Part shown: in pieces, positions 60,793 through 64,000 of the stretch
How the letters are laid out: each line of letters begins with the position of its first letter
Position numbering within the stretch: the first letter of the stretch is position 1
Assembly: GCA_016935985.1 (NCBI GenBank)
Contig: JAFGPW010000006.1
Span: forward strand, 1 to 64,000
Direction of reading: 5' to 3'
Length of the DNA stretch: 64,000 bases
Origin: Candidatus Woesearchaeota archaeon
Lineage (GTDB): Archaea; Nanobdellota; Nanobdellia; Woesearchaeales; JAFGPW01
Program-made: the position numbers and the translations under genes
The notes under the pieces: generated by a model
Seen by the model: only the letters and a program-made list of their open reading frames with translations
The model's database searches: none
What the model was told of the DNA's origin: nothing

Positions 60793-60800
60793 TTAATAAA
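60793..60800 (-). promoter_or_regulatory. TATA box of the 274-aa gene / S41 operon
   Basis: TTTATTAA on the minus strand, 24 nt before ATG 60769. Confidence 0.6.
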
Positions 60801-60860
60801 ACTTACTGATTATTACCCCTTTATAGTGATAAATTAATTGGTTTGCGCAGATGAGAAACT

Positions 60861-60868
60861 TTTAAATA
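60861..60868 (+). promoter_or_regulatory. TATA box of tRNA-Thr
   Basis: TTTAAATA, 38 nt before the mature tRNA. Confidence 0.6.
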
Positions 60869-60941
60869 CGCCCCTCCTTTTCGCCGGGACAGCCGAGCGC
60901 GGCGCGCCCCCATAGCTCAGCGGTAGAGCGTTACCTTGGTA

Positions 60942-60978
60942 TGTTCCTTTCAGGAACATCTGGAACGGATCGACAGAA
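60942..60978 (+). other. tRNA-Thr intron (37 nt)
   Basis: Between A37 and A38. TGTTCC and GGAACA form an internal hairpin. Boundaries are inferred from the mature cloverleaf. Confidence 0.75.
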
Positions 60979-60998
60979 AGGTAAAGGTCCGGGGTTCA

Positions 60999-61014
60999 AA
61001 TCCCCGTGGGGGCT
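60999..61014 (+). repeat. Direct repeat, left copy (att-like, tRNA 3' end)
   Basis: AATCCCCGTGGGGGCT, comprising the end of the T loop, T stem, acceptor strand and discriminator of tRNA-Thr. Confidence 0.85.
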
Positions 61015-61025
61015 TAAGTACAAAA

Positions 61026-61042
61026 TGTACCCCAAAAGGGCT
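61026..61042 (+). repeat. Inverted repeat, left arm
   Basis: TGTACCCCAAAAGGGCT; pairs with 61242-61258 at 15 of 17 positions. Confidence 0.7.
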
Positions 61043-61092
61043 AACTTGAATCGTTCATAAAACATAATAACCCTGGGGATGGTGTATTCCTC

Positions 61093-61251
61093 ATGGGTAT
61101 ATGGCATGACATTGGGTTGGCATGGAATTCCCATTGGAGGACGTTGCTGCCCATCCTCCTGATTCTTCTTGCGCTCATATGGTTAGTAGTTGCGAGGGAT
61201 ACCGGTTTGGGGGCAAGATTAGATCAGTTTTTAGGATGGAAAGCCCCTTAG
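61093..61251 (+). CDS. Small membrane protein inside the miniature element (52 aa)
   Basis: One central membrane helix (about residues 18-34, LLPILLILLALIWLVVA) between a Trp/His-rich N-terminus (MGIWHDIGLAWNSHW) and a polar tail ending QFLGWKAP. The stop codon lies in the right inverted repeat. There is no clear TATA box or ribosome site at the usual distance. Possible roles are a toxin-like, anchoring or signalling peptide; none is supported by homology. Confidence 0.5.
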   Translation: MGIWHDIGLAWNSHWRTLLPILLILLALIWLVVARDTGLGARLDQFLGWKAP

Positions 61252-61258
61252 GGGTACA
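61242..61258 (-). repeat. Inverted repeat, right arm
   Basis: Reverse complement reads TGTACCCCTAAGGGGCT. It covers the last codons of the 52-aa ORF. Confidence 0.7.
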
Positions 61259-61268
61259 TATTTGGTTT

Positions 61269-61284
61269 AATCCCCGTGGGGGCT
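61269..61284 (+). repeat. Direct repeat, right copy
   Basis: Identical to 60999-61014; the bases before it (GGTTT) also resemble the tRNA T loop GGTTCA with one change and one deletion. Confidence 0.85.
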
Positions 61285-61295
61285 CTCAGGTTTTC

Positions 61296-62639
61296 CTAGC
61301 GGGCGTATAACGCCGCCTCCGCGGCAGCGACCAGCGGATAGGTCGTCGGCGCTGGAGTGAGCTTAGGATGCGTCGCAAGCATCATCGTGACGAGCTCCTC
61401 CGCTGTCGTGCGCTTCTGTATCGCAAGGCTCAGGATGTTGACCATCTCGCCGACGCTGTCACCGCCTGCCAGCTGGCCGCCGAGGAGACGGTGCGAGCCC
61501 TTCGAGAACACCAGACGCGCACTGATGTTCTTCATGCCAGGGAGCCCGCCTGGATGCTTGTCAGGCGACTCGGCCTCGCCGATGACGACCTCGAAACCCG
61601 CTTCCTCCGCCCCCTTCGCCGTGAGCCCGGCGCATGCGAGAGAGGTCTCTCCGATCTTGGTCGAATAGCAGGCGACGGTTCCCGGATTCTGCCTGAGGAG
61701 CCCGATCGAGACGAGGTTATGGCCTGCGATGCGCGCCTCCGCTGTCGCGACAGAGGCGAGCCATGCGCCTGAGGGCCTGCCGGTTAACGCATCGCGTTTT
61801 GCCGCGCAGTCGCCGACAGCGAAGATGTCCGGATCGTCGAGAGACCGCTGGTACTCATCGACCCGGATTCCGCCGTACCGGTCCTTGGAAAGTCCTGCGT
61901 CGAGCGCGAGCTTCGCGTTCGGGCGTGTGCCGATGCCGAGGATCACGACCTGCGCGGGGATGCTCGTCCCGTCAGAGAGCACGACCGTCGAGACGCGCTC
62001 GTCGCCCTCGAAGCGTTCCGCCTGGACACCGGTCCTGACCGTGACTCCTCGGGACTCGAGGGCGGCCTTCGCCTTATCGGAGAAGGGATCGTCGAACTGC
62101 CGAGCGAGCACCCGCGGCAGGGCCTCGACGATCGTGATGCGGGCATCCTCGAGACAGGAGAGCTCGTCCGCGAATTCGATTCCTATGAACCCTCCGCCTA
62201 TGACGACAACATCCTTCGCCCGGATGAGGTCCTCTTTCAGCCCGGTGAGGTAGGAAAGCTGTTTCCTGATGGGATAGATGCCCTTCTTATCCCTTCCGGG
62301 AAGCGGTGGGACGATGGGATCCGAGCCGGTGGCGATGACGAGCTTCGCGTAGGAATGGGTCGTGCCATCCGCTATCGTGACCGTGCGCTTCTCGCGGTCA
62401 ATCGCGATCGCTTCCGCTTCGAGGAGTCCGATGCCGTTCTTCTGCAGCGGCTCATTGCCGAGCGCGTTCTTGGCCGGGTCGTCAAGACAGGTGAACATAT
62501 AAGGGATGCCGCAAGGTATCACCCCGTCCGGGATGTTTTTTATCACGAGTATCTTCGCCTCGGGCCGCCTCCTGCGTGCGGCGAGTCCGGTGATGAGCCC
62601 CGCAGGGCCGCCGCCGATGATGATGACATCTTGATCCAT
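61296..62639 (-). CDS. NAD(P)/FAD-dependent oxidoreductase, CoA-disulfide reductase/NADH oxidase type
   Basis: 447 aa. FAD-binding DVIIIGGGPAGLITGLAARR at the N-terminus, redox-active Cys in IPCGIPYMF (near residue 43), NAD-binding VVVIGGGFIGIEFADEL (about 146-162), the second FAD block DIFAVGDCAAKRDALTG, and a C-terminal dimerisation domain. The Cys position matches CoA-disulfide reductases, which keep CoA or small thiols reduced. ATG 62639 has GAGGT 7 nt upstream; ATG 62663 is possible. A TATA box (TTTTTATA, 62692-62699) precedes both. Confidence 0.88.
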   Translation of the reverse strand: MDQDVIIIGGGPAGLITGLAARRRRPEAKILVIKNIPDGVIPCGIPYMFTCLDDPAKNALGNEPLQKNGIGLLEAEAIAIDREKRTVTIADGTTHSYAKLVIATGSDPIVPPLPGRDKKGIYPIRKQLSYLTGLKEDLIRAKDVVVIGGGFIGIEFADELSCLEDARITIVEALPRVLARQFDDPFSDKAKAALESRGVTVRTGVQAERFEGDERVSTVVLSDGTSIPAQVVILGIGTRPNAKLALDAGLSKDRYGGIRVDEYQRSLDDPDIFAVGDCAAKRDALTGRPSGAWLASVATAEARIAGHNLVSIGLLRQNPGTVACYSTKIGETSLACAGLTAKGAEEAGFEVVIGEAESPDKHPGGLPGMKNISARLVFSKGSHRLLGGQLAGGDSVGEMVNILSLAIQKRTTAEELVTMMLATHPKLTPAPTTYPLVAAAEAALYAR

Positions 62640-62901
62640 GGTGCTTACCTCTTGTCTGTTCATATCAACATAAGGGGACCATCCGAAAACATATAAAAAC
62701 ATTAGTGAGGACTTAACTGTGATGAAACAGCGGGTGGGTTGCTCGCATCAGGGGGTATCTTCTGAAGGGAGCGCCTCCAGACGCAGGCAGGCTCCTCGCA
62801 TCCCCGCAGAGGCCAGCATTCCCTTCTCACGGGACTATGCAGCCGTGAGTGCATTTTCAGAGGAAAACGAGTAGATTGGCGCTGTCCATTAATGATCCTC
62901 C

Positions 62902-63279
62902 CTATCTCATCATGAGCACCATCTGCTCATGCCGCTCCTTCTCCTCGAAGAGGTCCTTCATGCGCTTCTGCACCTTGGGGTGCGCCTTCCCCTGGCCCTT
63001 GTGATAGACCTTCTGCAGGGCGAGGATCTTGCCGCGCGCCTTCTTGTGGATGGCGGGCTTGAGCTCAGAGCGCTCCGGCCGGTAGGTCAGGTGGAGCAGC
63101 CTGATGAGCGTCTGCGCGTGCTCCAGGGTGTCGAGCGTGAGCCGGTCGACGAGCCGCTTGTTCTCGCTGTAGTTGAGCCTGTCGATGTTCTCGACGAAGA
63201 ACCTGATCGAGTCCAGCTCCTCGATGATCGCCTTCCTCAACACCCCCAGGTATCGCTTCTCGTCGTCCATGGCATTCAC
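62902..63279 (-). CDS. Helical, ferritin-like hypothetical protein (125 aa)
   Basis: Almost entirely helical. ELDSIRFFVENIDRLNYSEN followed by LTLDTLEHAQTLIRLLHLTY suggests a small four-helix bundle with one E...E and one ExxH-like pair (LEHAQ), as in ferritin-like proteins, but the metal site is incomplete. The start is GTG 63279 or ATG 63270. The 199-bp gap before the oxidoreductase's promoter (62703-62901) has no supported gene. Confidence 0.65.
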   Translation of the reverse strand: MNAMDDEKRYLGVLRKAIIEELDSIRFFVENIDRLNYSENKRLVDRLTLDTLEHAQTLIRLLHLTYRPERSELKPAIHKKARGKILALQKVYHKGQGKAHPKVQKRMKDLFEEKERHEQMVLMMR

Positions 63280-63342
63280 AGTGCTCTTCGCGATAGCGCC
63301 GCATAAGAAGGTTTCCTTACCCTCCCCAGTGGGGACTGAAGA

Positions 63343-63546
63343 TCACCGCTTCCCGAACATCACGCTGAGCAGGGGTATCGTCGCGAGCACGAACACGATG
63401 CCGTACGCCCACCAGGGGAGCGACAGCAGCGGCGGCCAGAGCTTCGCCGCCATCAGCGCGAACGCGAGCACCGACAGCTTCAGCAGCGACATATGGTGCC
63501 AATGCATGCGCCGCGCGCCCTTCTCGACCCAGGAGAGAATCCCCAT
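63343..63546 (-). CDS. Two-helix small membrane protein (67 aa)
   Basis: Starts MGILSWVEKGARRMHWHHMS, then helices at about 20-37 and 44-62, ending MFGKR. AGGTGAT is 4 nt before the ATG, so it begins here rather than at 63555. It lies 10 nt after the stop of the partial gene upstream and is probably in the same operon. Confidence 0.72.
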   Translation of the reverse strand: MGILSWVEKGARRMHWHHMSLLKLSVLAFALMAAKLWPPLLSLPWWAYGIVFVLATIPLLSVMFGKR

Positions 63547-63556
63547 TCGCATCACC

Positions 63557-64000
63557 TCACGCCCCGTCAGGGGCGAACCTCTTCTTCAAGGTCTCGGAGA
63601 ATCCGCTCTTCCGGTACGCGGCGGTCCACCGCCTGACGATTGCGCCCGCGTAGGTCTTCACCGCGGTGTTGCGCCAGCGCCGCCTGATGTCGGCGAGCGC
63701 GCTCCGGAGACTTGCCGCGAAGATGTTCCCACGGGCGTCGATCGCATGCTCCTTGATCCTCTGGCGCAGCCCATGGATGAACCTCTTCGTATAGAACACC
63801 GAGAACTCGATCGGGAACCCGACGGTCGCGAGGTATGCCCAATTCATCCAGTTCCCGTAGTTGACGAAAGAGGTGAACCTGCTTCCGAGGTAGCGCTTCT
63901 TCATCAGCAGCCGGGGAAGCTCCTGCAGCTCATGCGGGTCGAGCCCCTCGGGCGTCGGGTCGTAGCAGAGGAACTGGCCGTCGTACTTGTCCCAGCCGAC
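63557..64000 (-). CDS. Hypothetical protein, 5' end beyond the window
   Basis: The frame is open to the window edge, so the ATG at 63904 is not necessarily the start; the upstream codons read WDKYDGQFLCYDPTPEGLDP. An aromatic segment (FVNYGNWMNWAYLATVGFPIEF) is followed by a basic helical C-terminus. At least 147 residues are present. No family recognised. Confidence 0.65.
   Translation of the reverse strand, partial: VGWDKYDGQFLCYDPTPEGLDPHELQELPRLLMKKRYLGSRFTSFVNYGNWMNWAYLATVGFPIEFSVFYTKRFIHGLRQRIKEHAIDARGNIFAASLRSALADIRRRWRNTAVKTYAGAIVRRWTAAYRKSGFSETLKKRFAPDGA

Larger units (their letters stand above)
60906..61014 (+). tRNA. trnT: tRNA-Thr(GGU), intron-containing
   Basis: Acceptor GCCCCCA/TGGGGGC, discriminator T at 61014 (usual for archaeal tRNA-Thr). 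D arm GCTC/GAGC, anticodon stem TTACC/GGTAA, spliced loop TTGGTAA with anticodon GGT, T arm CGGGG-TTCAAAT-CCCCG. No encoded CCA. The last 16 bases are repeated at 61269-61284. Confidence 0.93.
60999..61284 (+). mobile_element. Miniature element-like structure at the 3' end of tRNA-Thr
   Basis: A 16-bp direct repeat (AATCCCCGTGGGGGCT) occurs at the tRNA 3' end (60999-61014) and at 61269-61284. Inside it, a 17-bp inverted repeat with 15 matches lies at 61026-61042 and 61242-61258, 11 and 10 nt from the direct repeats. One 52-aa ORF fills the core, and the core has more A/T than the tRNA. The layout resembles a tRNA-targeted integration product, but no integrase is present. Confidence 0.5.

Noticed and set aside
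62719..62766. C/D-box-like sRNA (GTGATGA followed by CTGA about 40 nt later)
   Set aside because: No terminal stem, no internal D'/C' pair and no guide match that I could verify.
62722..62874. 50-aa plus-strand ORF in the gap after the oxidoreductase promoter
   Set aside because: No promoter at the usual distance, Arg/Ser/Pro-rich random-looking sequence.

Overview
The window reads as archaeal chromosome from a DPANN-type lineage, most likely Woesearchaeota-like (inference). Support: A/T-rich TATA boxes at archaeal spacing in otherwise GC-rich DNA; an L21e - Rpb4/RpoF - DUF655 gene string; a translation elongation factor-like small protein; archaeal MetRS with a fused C-terminal tRNA-binding domain; form III RuBisCO; two intron-containing tRNAs; and several proteins opening with the K-(G/A)-Q-V-T-(V/A)-F membrane module that I associate with Woesearchaeota/Pacearchaeota. 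No rRNA, CRISPR array or transposase was seen. Layout: 1-22.3 kb is mostly housekeeping (class II aldolase, PfkB kinase, L21e/RpoF/DUF655/TatA, CutA, MFS transporter, RuBisCO with an Asp/Glu-rich upstream partner, isochorismatase-like hydrolase, methyltransferase, HAD hydrolase, M29 aminopeptidase, CorA, ECF-type S component, DegT-like protein, zinc-ribbon protein, MetRS) mixed with small membrane proteins and lineage hypotheticals. About 22.5-47.5 kb is a one-directional 25-kb surface locus: very large, Cys-rich, sequon-rich exported proteins (588, 1647, 1105, 573, 891 and 1988 aa), two related QVT(V/A)F membrane-anchored proteins, one smaller anchored protein and two polytopic membrane proteins. 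Six of them share an N-terminal plan (signal peptide, then a G-F-[SA]-x-V-T-P-V-like motif about 50 residues in), and many are translationally coupled. This is the best candidate for an undescribed system: a modular surface apparatus, possibly for cell-cell contact. 47.5-58 kb holds a TPR protein with a compositionally foreign 3' third, two HExxH proteins, a nucleotidyltransferase-like protein, a CBS-pair protein, a tandem paralogue pair and an unusual fusion of an MscS-like membrane/beta module to a C39-type cysteine peptidase. 58-64 kb has tRNA-Leu(UAA) and tRNA-Thr(GGU), an S41 lipoprotein-like protease, a CoA-disulfide-reductase-like flavoprotein and hypotheticals. A tiny (about 270 bp) element-like structure with direct and inverted repeats abuts the 3' end of tRNA-Thr and carries one 52-aa membrane-protein ORF. 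Gene expression logic: in about 19 genes the start codon lies 22-25 nt after the end of the TATA box, implying mostly leaderless mRNAs; genes inside operons use GGTGAT/GAGG-type ribosome sites or ATGA/TAATG overlaps. I used the spacing rule to choose several starts. All function calls rest on motif recognition by eye; no database search was run.
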